Assembly (NCBI GenBank): GCA_002751075.1 | Contig: NAOQ01000159.1 | Coordinates: forward strand, 6,432-37,297 | Length of the DNA stretch: 30,866 bases | Direction: 5' to 3' | DNA from: Ichthyophonus hoferi | Lineage: Eukaryota; Opisthokonta; Ichthyosporea; Ichthyophonida; Ichthyophonidae | Shown here: piece after piece, positions 12,987 to 23,310 of the stretch | Layout of the letters: each line of letters opens with the position of its first letter | Numbering within the stretch: position 1 is the stretch's first letter | Made by a program: the position numbers and the translations under genes | Notes under the pieces: model-generated | Databases searched by the model: none | Told to the model about the DNA's origin: nothing | The model's input: only the letters and a program-made list of their open reading frames with translations

Positions 12987-14879
12987 AAATCTGCCCATCA
13001 ATGATGCTTTTGAGCTGATGCGCCAGCACTTCTAAGCTCATCCTTCAACATTTTGATCAAGGACAAATTTTTGGCATCTGCTGTTTATCAAGATTGACTT
13101 ACAAAGATAAGATTGAGGAAGTGTTCATGCTCTGTATCAGTGACAATTGTCTATACAAACTGAAGAATTCTTGAACTGCGGCAGAAATACAAGAAATTCA
13201 ATGTACTGGTCGTGTTCTTTATAATAAATGCCTTTGTAGATCTTACCTTCATAATTTAAACAACTGAGATTAGTGTCTCAATGCTGGTATTAAAGATTTA
13301 GTATGCACAAATGAGCCTACCAGAAGTGCACATCATTAAACCAAAAACACATTAATCAAGACCAATACGTTTTCCACATAAATAATATGACGTATGTCTT
13401 CAACATCCATCCCACAGAATCTGTATCTCAATTCCTGAATCACTTGTTCACTATGATCAGCAAATTTACTGACTCTTCCTATGATCGTATTAAGACTGCA
13501 CAGGTTTCATGTGCATTTTACATTATTTATACTGCCAGGTCCTTTTTAAGTGTTATCTTAGACTGTACATAAATTATCTATGGCCATCTCCCCATCTGGA
13601 AAATGATTTATTCAACAATAGCACATTGTGACGGGCTCCAGCAAACATAGTGGTACATAACATATCACAGACTACCAACAATCCCTCCATAGCTGCTTCT
13701 ATAACACATCAGAGGAAATAATGCTAAACATTTCAGTTCTATCCTGACGTTCCATTTAACCACTCCATTAAAAACTGTAGTTTGAATAAGGATAGTCCCA
13801 ACTACTGAAGATCTTTCTCCAGAAGATCAGGCTTATTAACAGATTCAATGCTAGCTATGGTTAACAGTGCATCAGTTTCCTCTAGACAGCAAAGCCCACC
13901 CAATTCTGCCACTTCTACTCCTGGTCTACATTCTAGCACTCACAGTTCCAATCAAAATAATTTGGCAGCAATCTGGTACTGGGAACCAGAGCAACACACT
14001 GCCAGCCCCATTTCTAAATCACTTAACAACAAATGGAAAAAATCTCTCTTAACCTCCAACCAAGACTCTTTCCCAACTAGAAACTTCCTGGTTGACAGAA
14101 GCTGCTTTTGACATATTTTCATAGAAAAGGATGGTTTCTTTTCTTTTGTTCATACCATTTTAAATTTTACACTTGCTAATGAAACCATTGTTAGGACAAT
14201 GCGCCGTGGGACCATCATGTTGATCTTAACAATTAATGGCCAGAAACACTTATGTCCTTCAAGATGTACTCTTCAACCCAGTTATCTAACACAACTTGTT
14301 CTTAATCACACACTTGTGAGGACAATAGTGCTCAGTCACATTCAGAGACACCTGAATCACTATCAATGATGGTGACATCCCTCTGCTGAAGAGATTTCTT
14401 TGAAAAAAGGATAGCCTCCTCCTAAATTCACAGTCCTTGCACTACAATCTAGTTTACATCACTTCTAATTTTTTAGACCATCAATCATTGCTATCCTATT
14501 TCAAACAGTAATGAAGAACTGAACCCACTTATTTACCAATACTCAATTTTAAGACTTACTCAAACATCTTCTACACACCATGACCACTACGTTGACTGGA
14601 TTGGGCGTTTTCCAATTGTCATGTTTCTTAGTAACATCCTCATCTCTCTTATATAGTCTGCAATATCCCTAAGTCAAACTCAACCTGGCACTTATACTTT
14701 ATGCATTGCTCACCTGGGCATCTACATGACATTCTTGGGGTTTAGAAGATTGCTGTGAGCCCTTTCTTCCCTAGATGCTCCAGAGCCACAAGGCCATTGG
14801 AGAAAAGCTAAATTGATGTTATAAGTTCCCTACCAATTTCCTTTAGAGGCCTTTGCTGCTTCATTTTATTTGTTAGAAC

Positions 14880-15480
14880 CAAAGCGTTCAACGCCCTAGT
14901 TGCAATATTATTTATAGATTATTTAATTACCATTTACTACATAAAACACAAGGGCAATGTGCCCTACCACTTTCAATGCTGCATGAAAACCCCACATGCC
15001 AAATATATTCAACTAAAGATACTTACTCTCTTTACTAACCAGAGTACTAAGTACATCCCTTCAGACTTCCTGCGCAACCTCCAAACTTGGAATATTACAT
15101 ACTGGACTACTTTCTCATATACCCTACAATATGATAACATGTTGGATTGTATGAACAAACATATCATCAACATGGTCATAAATACAGTCACACTCATCTG
15201 CCACCTTTGGGAGTTTGCAATGCATGCTGCCACCTACATTCATAACATTACCCCAACTGCAGCACTTCAAACCAGTTAAAACACCATTTGTTTTCTGTCA
15301 CACCAAACTGGCTTCAGTTTCACACTCTCCCCATCTTCAGGTGTAGGCTATACTACAAGACTAATCCTGCTGCTTTATCATTTAAGTTTTCCATATGCAG
15401 CCATGAGAAATGTTTACTTGGCTATTATAATGTTATGCATTGTTGGATGGGTCTTAACAGAAAATTATGACAGCCTTCCA
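14880..15480 (+). mobile_element. Integrase remnant of the copia fossil
   Basis: Peptide traces such as LWEFAMHAATYIHNITP match the end of the copia integrase core (consensus LWGEAVxTAxYIxNxxP), and HEKCLLGYYN matches the later KCIFLGY motif. This fixes the family and the order integrase before reverse transcriptase, which is diagnostic of Ty1/copia as opposed to Ty3/gypsy. Confidence 0.75.
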
Positions 15481-15979
15481 TTCAACACGATTGTATCTTC
15501 TTTGAAAACAACTTCCTCTTTACAAAAGTTTAATTACCACCAAAAAATGATCTATTTACTGTATCTAAGACACCATCAGCTGCAAATGATGCTAAAACTA
15601 TCCAGACGGCATTCCTCTGTACTAGGTGATGACACTGTCTCCATGAGATCCGCTTCCACAGGCATAGACATACTTGCTACACAATATGAAAATGGTTTAT
15701 TTCATAGAGAGCCTGTCTCAAACTCTCAGAAACTTTTAATCACCCCTACCTTGCCGCCAGTTCCTCGGTTTTTTACGAAAATTCCTGACTTGTTCTCTAT
15801 TAATGAGAGGGAGTCCAAATTAATTTACTGAATGGAACGCTGCTTCAATGGCCAGTGCTCATTACGGCTATGCTCTACTAACCACTAGGAATGGCAAAGC
15901 ATAGGGGCAACATACTTCCCTGAGTGTTCTAAGCAGGATTTCCATTATGTCAACAAAATCTACTATCCAGCCTGGGATT

Positions 15980-17360
15980 GCAGTTTCTAGAAATTACAAG
16001 GAAGCCATGCATACACATAATAAAATCTAATAGATTTTGGCAATACACTCAGTACTTGGCATCATCAATGAGTTCCACATCTAGACACATATTCCATTTA
16101 ACAATATCCCCAAGGATACAACTATTCTCTGCAGCCTGTGGGTATACTTCAGGAAATGCAACTCAAACAATAATGTGACACAGCATGAAACATAGCTTTG
16201 TGCCCAAGGCAACAAGGAAGTCAAAGACAAAGACTCTTTCACCATCTCTTCCCCAGTAACAATTTTTGTTACTGTGAGAATTCTTCTAGCCATTGCCACT
16301 GCATCAGTATGATCTGACCCAATTAGACATATGCTCTGTATATCTATATACACAATTTGACAAGCCCACCTACATGCTTCAACCCCTAATGATGAAGAAC
16401 ATTACTTAACTCTATTGGAACGGCAAACTGTGCAAGCACCTCTACAGGCTCCATGTCAATAGCTTTTACTGGAACCAAACATTAGTTAAGTTCCTTAAAA
16501 CTTGAAACATATATCCAGCTGACTGGCCCCTGTCTTCATGTTTCTCATACTAGCAGCCAATTCCTGGCCTTGTGTTGCCATCTGTATGACGTCCTTTAGT
16601 TTCTAAAGATTCAAGTAATAGGAAGGCTCTTGTCAAAGCCCTTTATAATTGTTTCCTTACTAAAAAACAAAAGATGACTCACTGATTTTCCTAGAAACGC
16701 TATCCACAAATATGATCAGAGTATCAACCTCTCCCAAGATGGATGCATCCAAGAACCGGTCAAAGCCTATAGATATGATAAAAAAATTCCCAGTACACAT
16801 GCTCATTCTTCAGGAACATAAGGAGGTCACGACCATTAACCTCCAATTAGAGCCATTGGATGTTATGGTCTATCAGAGCCTGATAGATGGCTTACTCTGG
16901 ATTCCAAAAGCCAGCTGCTCTGACTGCCAAGTTGCAGTCAGCTACCTTGCCAGGTGTACTGGTAAACCAACAAAAATCATTTGGAAAAGGGCTATGCACC
17001 TCTTGAGCTACTTCAGGGCTACTGCGGATGAGTCCATGGTTTATGAGAAGACTTCTCTGACACTAACTGCCTTCTCCAATATGTACTGGGCTACTGATCT
17101 GCATATATCCCAAAGCACATTGGGATATGTAATTTGCCTAGCCAGGAAAATAATTGACTGGCTCTCTAAGAAGCAGAGTGTAACAGCCTTATATGAAATT
17201 GAACGTAAGTGTATTGCTATCTCAACTACATGTCAAAAAATCTGGTACATCACTTCTTTTTTGGATTGCTTGAGGATCAATACCAAATGTGTCACACTCC
17301 AAGCAGACAACTTGTCGGCTATAAGACTTTCAGAAAAGAGCCGTGTTCCCAGGGGAACTT
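15980..17360 (+). mobile_element. Reverse transcriptase and RNase H remnant of the copia fossil
   Basis: The clearest part is about 16860-17350. It shows the end of the reverse transcriptase (VYQSLIDGLLWIPK, like YxSLxGSLxYL) and RNase H (LTAFSNMYWATD, STLGYVICLARKIIDWLSKKQ, LQADNLSAIRLSE). These are the standard copia signatures, spaced as expected. Confidence 0.85.
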
Positions 17361-17574
17361 GATATATGGAGGTCCACCATTGGTACATCTTGGACTCTGT
17401 AGCCAACCAGAAGGTCAAGGTTACACCTTGCCCCATAAAACTAATGGCTGCAGATTGCCTAAGCAAGGCAATGTCCAACATGAACTTCAAGCATTTCAAG
17501 ACACTCTTAGGAATGTTTCAACACTACTAAATCCCTCTTCTCTACCTACCCACTGTGATCTACACATCGTCTAC

Positions 17575-17581
17575 AAGGAGG
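17575..17581 (+). other. Polypurine tract of the copia fossil
   Basis: AAGGAGG lies directly before TGTTTCAATCG, the classic polypurine-tract/3' LTR boundary of copia elements. Confidence 0.65.
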
Positions 17582-17771
17582 TGTTTCAATCGTAAATATT
17601 AGTTATTGTATTCAGATGGTTAGTACATGACTATCACGGGATTCACAGGGTTTGGAACAATCATCATCATACACTGTGGCGCCACAGCAATCAACATAAA
17701 GCCGGAAGCAAGTCTTTGATGGCGGAATTTCTATATTCTCGTAAATTTTACACAGGTATGCATGTATAACA
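17582..17771 (+). repeat. 3' LTR of the copia fossil (about 190 bp)
   Basis: Begins TGTT straight after the polypurine tract. The best right edge is AACA at 17768-17771, which makes the TGTT...AACA inverted termini usual for copia LTRs. It contains the perfect 12-bp palindrome TGTGGCGCCACA near 17677. No second copy was found, so the right edge is tentative. Confidence 0.55.
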
Positions 17772-18385
17772 AGATTATATACTATTATGTAGTATTACTA
17801 CGCACACATCGCCTAAATTTAGGTAGAACAGGTTTATTATATCAACAATTCTAAATGAATATATGTGACTCAAATAATGCATCAACACCTGGCAGGTAAT
17901 TAATAGCGCGAGCAATTAGGCCCTAGCAATGAGAGTTGATTATTATTAGGCGTTTAGTGAATCATAGGTAACAGAGCTAAATGCTAAGCTTTATTAGAAC
18001 TCCTGCAAAGGATATGAAGTGCTACTTATGCTAGCATTTTATCACGGTTCTAAGGGTGGTATAAATCATTATCTTGAAGACCTGCCTATACTTCTCTATT
18101 ATAAAGTATTTTAAGATACACTGCAAATAGAAAATACAATTTCGATGATCTTCTCGAAGGATCACAAAACTTTAGTCTATTGAATAATATGTCCTGAGAC
18201 GCATCCAATATAAAGGCTGTTAACATCATAGGCACAATACATGTGGGCCATGCACATTTAAAATCTAATATTAGATTCCCCAATTAAAACACTATTTCAC
18301 TTTCGATCGGCATTAATCTCGCTGATAAGAACAAGTAGCTACACTACTCCAACGCTCAAGAAACTATAGACTTAGAGTATCTAAT
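17772..18385. other. Spacer downstream of the copia LTR
   Basis: AT-rich sequence with no gene or repeat family recognised. A 65-codon minus-strand frame at 18086-18283 has no recognisable features and looks like chance. Confidence 0.4.
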
Positions 18386-18490
18386 GACCATACCAAGCAT
18401 TGATGAGAAAGTTGGTAACTTAGAAAAGGACTCTATCCATTAATCTATGTGGGGTTAGTAGATTCCTAATAGAGCATATCTGCATTATAT
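18386..18490 (+). mobile_element. Second fragment related to the copia leader
   Basis: This stretch matches 12428-12532 over about 100 bases, with shared blocks such as TTAGAAAAGG/ATAGAAAAGG, CTAT(C/CT)ATTAAT and AGATTCCTAATA. Weaker similarity may continue to about 18550. It lies about 600 bases past the LTR, so it is probably a piece of another, equally old copy of the family. Confidence 0.55.
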
Positions 18491-20500
18491 ATAAAAAATT
18501 ACCTAATATTCCTGCTTTAACGTTATCTCACTCATGTTTAAAGTGGCACCGGATTATCATAAGCAGAGAGAATTAAGATTAAAAACTGAAAAGCTTTTAC
18601 TTGGTATCATTATCAAACCACGTGTCCCTATTCTGACCTACATAGATCTTTTGCATACTTCCTAAATATAGCATTCCATATTCTAGATTCTTTCAGAGCC
18701 TAGTCATTAATCAAGTAATTCATATTATTGGTAGCCTAGCATGAATTGATTAGATAGTTATGACTATAATTACATTGTCTATGTTATATATGTAGCTATA
18801 TTCGGCATAAAATTATTTTGCTTTTGTTTAATCTTTTGCCTACAATTGTGACTCTCACCTAAACAAGAATGAGATTAAACCTACACAGGCTGAAATCGAC
18901 AGTGCATAGGCAGCCAATTAAACTCGATCAACTTAAGGACTGGTACACAAAAAGAATCAGAATCATGGTTGTAAATTATCAGTTAGTTAAGCTAAATTAA
19001 TATTACTTAAAGAAACTGTATATATTACAGATTAAAAAATTGAAGTTTGCGCCTTTTTTCTGGGATCTTTCATTACTTAAAAAAATCTATACTTATGTGT
19101 GATATTTAATTTCATACCTTAGGTATTTTGACTTCAATCAATAGGAAGATAATGATACAACTTCTATCAGCATAATTCACCGAGGCTCTCTAGTTTACAG
19201 GAGCAGTAACATAGTTAGAACAAAGAGTAGGAAATGCTTGGGTGAGGGTATTTGGAAAATCTCCAAGCCAGATACTCTAGATCTAAAGAGGGTAAGATAT
19301 CCTATCTTGAAATGGACAAGAAGAATATTATCTATTCTATAAATAATATCATTAATAGTGTTGTCATGCCTGCCAATGATCAAAATAAACAACATTGCAA
19401 TGCTGGACTACCTATTAAATCATTTCAAGCATAAACCTCGACATACTCATTTTTCTATTTGTGTACATGGATCAGTATGCACAGAGTATAAATGTATAAA
19501 TACTGGCCTACTCAATGTCCTTTAAAAATAATTAATTCATCATTAGGTGAAGTTCTGAAATATGTATTTGTAAGGAAGAACTAATGGACTAATGAAGTGC
19601 ATGCTTTCTATGTTGTTATAGGGTAAATTCCTAAATAGAGTTCTTTGTATGTGTTTAATGATACCAGTTATATTTAGTTGTAGATACCTTTGTCAATATA
19701 TGTACATTATTTCTTGGTCTTGTTTTATAATATATATATGATGCATGAACACGGGATTAACTGTTCAAATCTGGATATGATTGACACAAATATGAAACTA
19801 TTATGTTCGTCTTTGTATTATACTGTTGGTTCCCTATTCCACTAAAATTTGATTGTTATGATCAACATTTTTTTATTGGATGGCTGACAATGATAGAAGT
19901 ACAACTATTATATTCAGCACCTCAGTTTCGCAATCATAACAGCTATTTAAGAAATTATAACCCCAAATTTAATTTTTAAAAATAATTTACAGTGATGTGC
20001 TTGCCCATTTTTCACTTATCAACACATTTTAAGAAAACCTAGTCACGGCGTAGATCACCAAAATCCAATCTAACCAAATGAATTACTTTCCTCCTGTCTT
20101 ACGTCTACAAATATCCATTATTCATTTGACAATTTTTCTGGGCTGCTTTTTCTTTTGCTAAATACTGGGATTGGATGTAATACAAAAATGTTCTGAACAA
20201 AGGTGCATTATTGGAGCGTGATGTGGCTGAAACCGTAGCCGCTCGACTGATAGCAAAGATTTAAAAACGAAATTCCAAGGCAAGTTCAACAAAATGAGGC
20301 AGTGTCAAACCTAAATGATTTACCTATTTACCGTAAAAAAAGAACTTACTATTTTATAAACACAATAATGGTATTATTAATATTGAGATATACATATATA
20401 CCTACCACTATTTGTTGACAAAAGTTAAAATGAAATGCGTAAGAAGACAGCAAGATGCAACTATTCACACTCGAAAAAGTGAGAGTATTTTTCGTATGCA
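18491..20500. other. Gene-poor AT-rich stretch
   Basis: No gene recognised. Near 18866-18898 a roughly 30-base segment (core ACACAGGCTGAAATC) resembles 9674-9705. A 60-codon frame at 19252-19434 encodes a polar peptide with no motif; it is bounded by no convincing splice sites and was not called a gene. Confidence 0.4.
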
Positions 20501-20513
20501 AAAAGCGCCTCTA

Positions 20514-20555
20514 ATTGGTTACGTCGTAAATAAAGTTTGTATATACGTAACCAAT
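20514..20555. repeat. Perfect 11-bp inverted repeat with CCAAT/ACGT cores
   Basis: ATTGGTTACGT at 20514-20524 is the exact reverse complement of ACGTAACCAAT at 20545-20555, with a 20-base spacer. The arms contain a CCAAT box and an ACGT core, so it could be a symmetrical protein-binding site, a hairpin, or the remnant of a short inverted-repeat element. Confidence 0.6.
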
Positions 20556-20745
20556 AAGATCAAAGGCCTTGGCGGAATTTGGTTCATTTGGACTCATGGA
20601 TAATTATAGGCAAATAAATATATTACACAAAAATGTTAAATTGTCAATATATAGTAAATATTTCATATTTACTTTTAAATTGCATTCAGTTTATTTAATA
20701 TTCACATATACTAGGGCAGTGCAGTAGTAATTTCGGAATTAAAAA

Positions 20746-20874
20746 ATGATTATTGCGGGAGAGGATGATCCAACCAGTGTTTTGGGTCACGTAGACAGGA
20801 ATTTGGTACAAAAAACCGACAGGATCGCAGGAAAGGGAATGCATTTTAGGTATACTGGAACAGTATTTATTTAA
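20746..20874 (+). other. Isolated 42-codon ORF followed at once by AATAAA
   Basis: ATG at 20746, TAA at 20872, and AATAAA at 20873-20878 overlapping the stop. An in-frame TAA lies one codon before the ATG. The peptide is Gly/Asp-rich and well mixed (MIIAGEDDPTSV, VDRNLVQKTDRI, GKGMHFRYTG), unlike chance translations of the AT-rich flanks. I do not recognise it. It may be a small gene, a last exon, or a decayed exon. Confidence 0.25.
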
Positions 20875-22098
20875 TAAACATTATTTTGGAGAAAAACAAA
20901 TTTTTCTTATAATAATATTATTAGAGAATTTAACAACAATTTAAATATTCGTAGTACGATCTCCTCAACAAACTCCCCATATCCAGAAAAAAGATCTAAT
21001 TGTGATCAAGTTACAGAAAATTTCGTCCACATCTAAATTCTTTAAGAATAAACGTTAACGGGGCAACAACCGCTCAAGCCGCAAAAAATCTAATATTTTA
21101 TGAATTAGCATTTCCAGATCATCTTCACCTTCATTAATCTATTGTCATACTAGAAGTTTATTTAGGAAGTCATTTCAACATAGATTGTCCTTGGATTCAT
21201 TTATTGAGTATTTGGTAAATTAACACGAAATCTAATTCAGGAGAAGAGAATTTATTGCCTACCTAAACGAATTGATAACTGGTGATAATTTAAAGAATAA
21301 TCTACCACTTTCGTTTTATTAAAAAACATTCCCTGGTTTCATTTGAGTCAATCTATCATTTGATTACCTAGTGAGCATGAGATGCGAGGTCTTATGCTAA
21401 TAATAAGTATGTAAAAATTAGTGGCACATTTAAGTGATATTGGCTAATTATATCCACCTTTATAAAAATAATTAAAAATAAAAACACTCAAGGACGCCAA
21501 CGGAACATTAAGTGTAGCAATACTTTATGGACACAATTTTAAAAATAATCTGGCTGCTGACATTAAAATTAAGAATCACATTTAACTACATCAGTGAAAC
21601 AGACAGCTCGAAATGTTATATACAACCTATTAGTTAGTAATAAAATAAATTTAGGCCAATCGTTGCATAATGCCAGGTTCTGAGAATTTTCAAGCTTAAG
21701 AATCATTCAGGGGTTTTCTGAACTTTTGATACTACGTTCATAATATCATCTAATTAGCTTTTCATCTATAACCAATAGGCGCAAAACAATATATTATTCA
21801 TGACAACTACCATCTGACTATATATTAATATTATTTTTATATTTTCTGTGAACTATAAGGCTTAAGATTATGAAATTTGCTTCATGAAATTGGGTGGTTT
21901 AGAATAAAAGCAATAGATTTATCTATTGAAATGCAACTAAATATATACATCTGATTCTAATAAAAACCGAATGTAAACCCGTCTAATGTTCTAATACGAT
22001 TGGTTAATGATAGTCCAAACATATCATTTCCGACTACGACTGTAGATGTCAATTTCATGGCTGGTCATAACTTAATTTATTAATATATATAGGAATAA
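20875..22098. other. Gene-poor AT-rich stretch
   Basis: No gene, RNA or repeat family recognised on either strand. The sequence is rich in short A and T runs. Confidence 0.4.
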
Positions 22099-22169
22099 TT
22101 TTTTTTATAAAAAAAATGGAATATATATACCAAAAGGAAATGTGCTTTTTTTTTTAAAAAAAAAAAAAA
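22099..22169. repeat. Two T-run/A-run hairpins in tandem
   Basis: T8 (22099-22106) faces A8 (22109-22116), and T10 (22146-22155) abuts A14 (22156-22169). Each can fold as a pure A:T stem, or act as a rigid nucleosome-excluding tract. The flanks are anonymous AT-rich DNA. Confidence 0.7.
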
Positions 22170-23024
22170 TAATCATAAAAAAATGGGCAAACAATATATG
22201 GTATATACTAAAGGTCCAAGCTTTCGATTCTTGGCCAACACGTGTGTGTCTCAGATAAGATCACTTGTACCAAAATGGTAATTTAACAAGGAGCCAATAA
22301 ACAATATAATGTAGTTAGATCTAATGGTAATCATTAACGGATAATTATAGGGATGATATTAAATATTTTGGAAACCCAGACCCAAAGTGTTTTTTAGGAA
22401 ATTTGACGCTTGATATGTTACAATAAAAAACAAAAATCTAGCTGTTTTTATGGGTTTACAAATTTAAATAAGAAATAAGAATATTAGTTTCGTAGCTAGT
22501 ATATACATATGTAAGACTATTAATGGTTTCCAAAACGGTTGAGTTATATTTTTATCATACTTCGGTCTCCTATGTTGTCTAATAATCCATTTTAATGTCC
22601 TAGCCAATTTAGTACATTTGTAGATGGTACGGCCTACTCACTTTCAGAATTTAAATCACAAGTATTTTAATCCTTTGAAGCAATCCCTATAAGGATATAC
22701 ACATATCTGACTGGTAAGGAATTTTTCAAATCCCAATCAATCACACACCGCAGCTTAATAAGGCAATAACAACTGACTGTCGAATATACGAACCTTAAAT
22801 CAATATGTAAAATAAAAAATAAAAAACCGACTCAATAGCTCAATATCTATCATAGCAGGATATCCAACGTTTACATAGACAATATATTGTTTATAAATAT
22901 ATTGAAATTAATTTTATTTTCAACAGAAAATACGGTCTAACCGATCTCATGTAACCAAGCGGCCATGTTTTGCATTCAACTGATCTTACAAAGTTAAATA
23001 GAGTTCACAAAATATAATTACATG
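22170..23024. other. Downstream flank of the long syntenin-like gene
   Basis: No gene seen. A possible minus-strand poly(A) signal (TTTATT on the plus strand) lies near 22914, about 345 bases past the stop of the gene at 23262. Confidence 0.4.
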
Positions 23025-23310
23025 CAGCATAATGGGATTCATAAACACAGAGACTCAAAGTTACACCAACCTAAATATTACTTGTAACGCTAAATATAAG
23101 CCGAGATATAACCCAGTCGGTTGTCATCACAGCAATACAAGCTGATACACCTCTACCTCTATAAATACAAAATACAGCATAATGGGTTTCATAAAATAGA
23201 GCCTCAAAGTTACACCAACCTAAATATTACTTGTAACGCTAATTATAAGCCGAGACACAACTCAGTCGGTTGTCATCTCAGCAATACAGGCTGATACCTC
23301 ATACGCGATC
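23025..23310. repeat. 150-bp tandem duplication at the 3' end of the long syntenin-like gene
   Basis: 23025-23148 repeats as 23175-23297 (offset 149-150) with about 10 differences in 124 bases, around 91 percent identity by eye. Weaker similarity extends a further dozen bases. Copy 2 holds the last codons and stop of the gene plus its early 3' UTR. Copy 1 lies beyond it. Confidence 0.85.
23112..23148 (-). pseudogene. Duplicated C-terminal tail fragment of the long syntenin-like gene
   Basis: In copy 1 of the tandem duplication the minus strand reads VSACIAVMTTDW, matching the real C-terminus VSACIAEMTTD followed by the stop. The stop codon of the real gene corresponds to TGG here. It is a stray 3' fragment downstream of the gene, not an alternative end, since the true stop intervenes. 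Confidence 0.7.

Larger units (their letters stand above)
12420..17771 (+). mobile_element. Old, broken Ty1/copia LTR retrotransposon (fossil)
   Basis: The plus strand keeps the copia order of parts: a polar gag-like stretch, integrase traces, reverse transcriptase, RNase H, a polypurine tract and a 3' LTR. It is broken many times and cannot be active. No 5' LTR or primer-binding site could be recognised before 12420, so the left edge is approximate and the element may be truncated there. Age cannot be measured from an LTR pair. The degree of decay and the loss of one end suggest it is old. The base composition (C-rich coding strand) differs from the flanks. It sits between the two syntenin-like genes. 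Confidence 0.85.
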
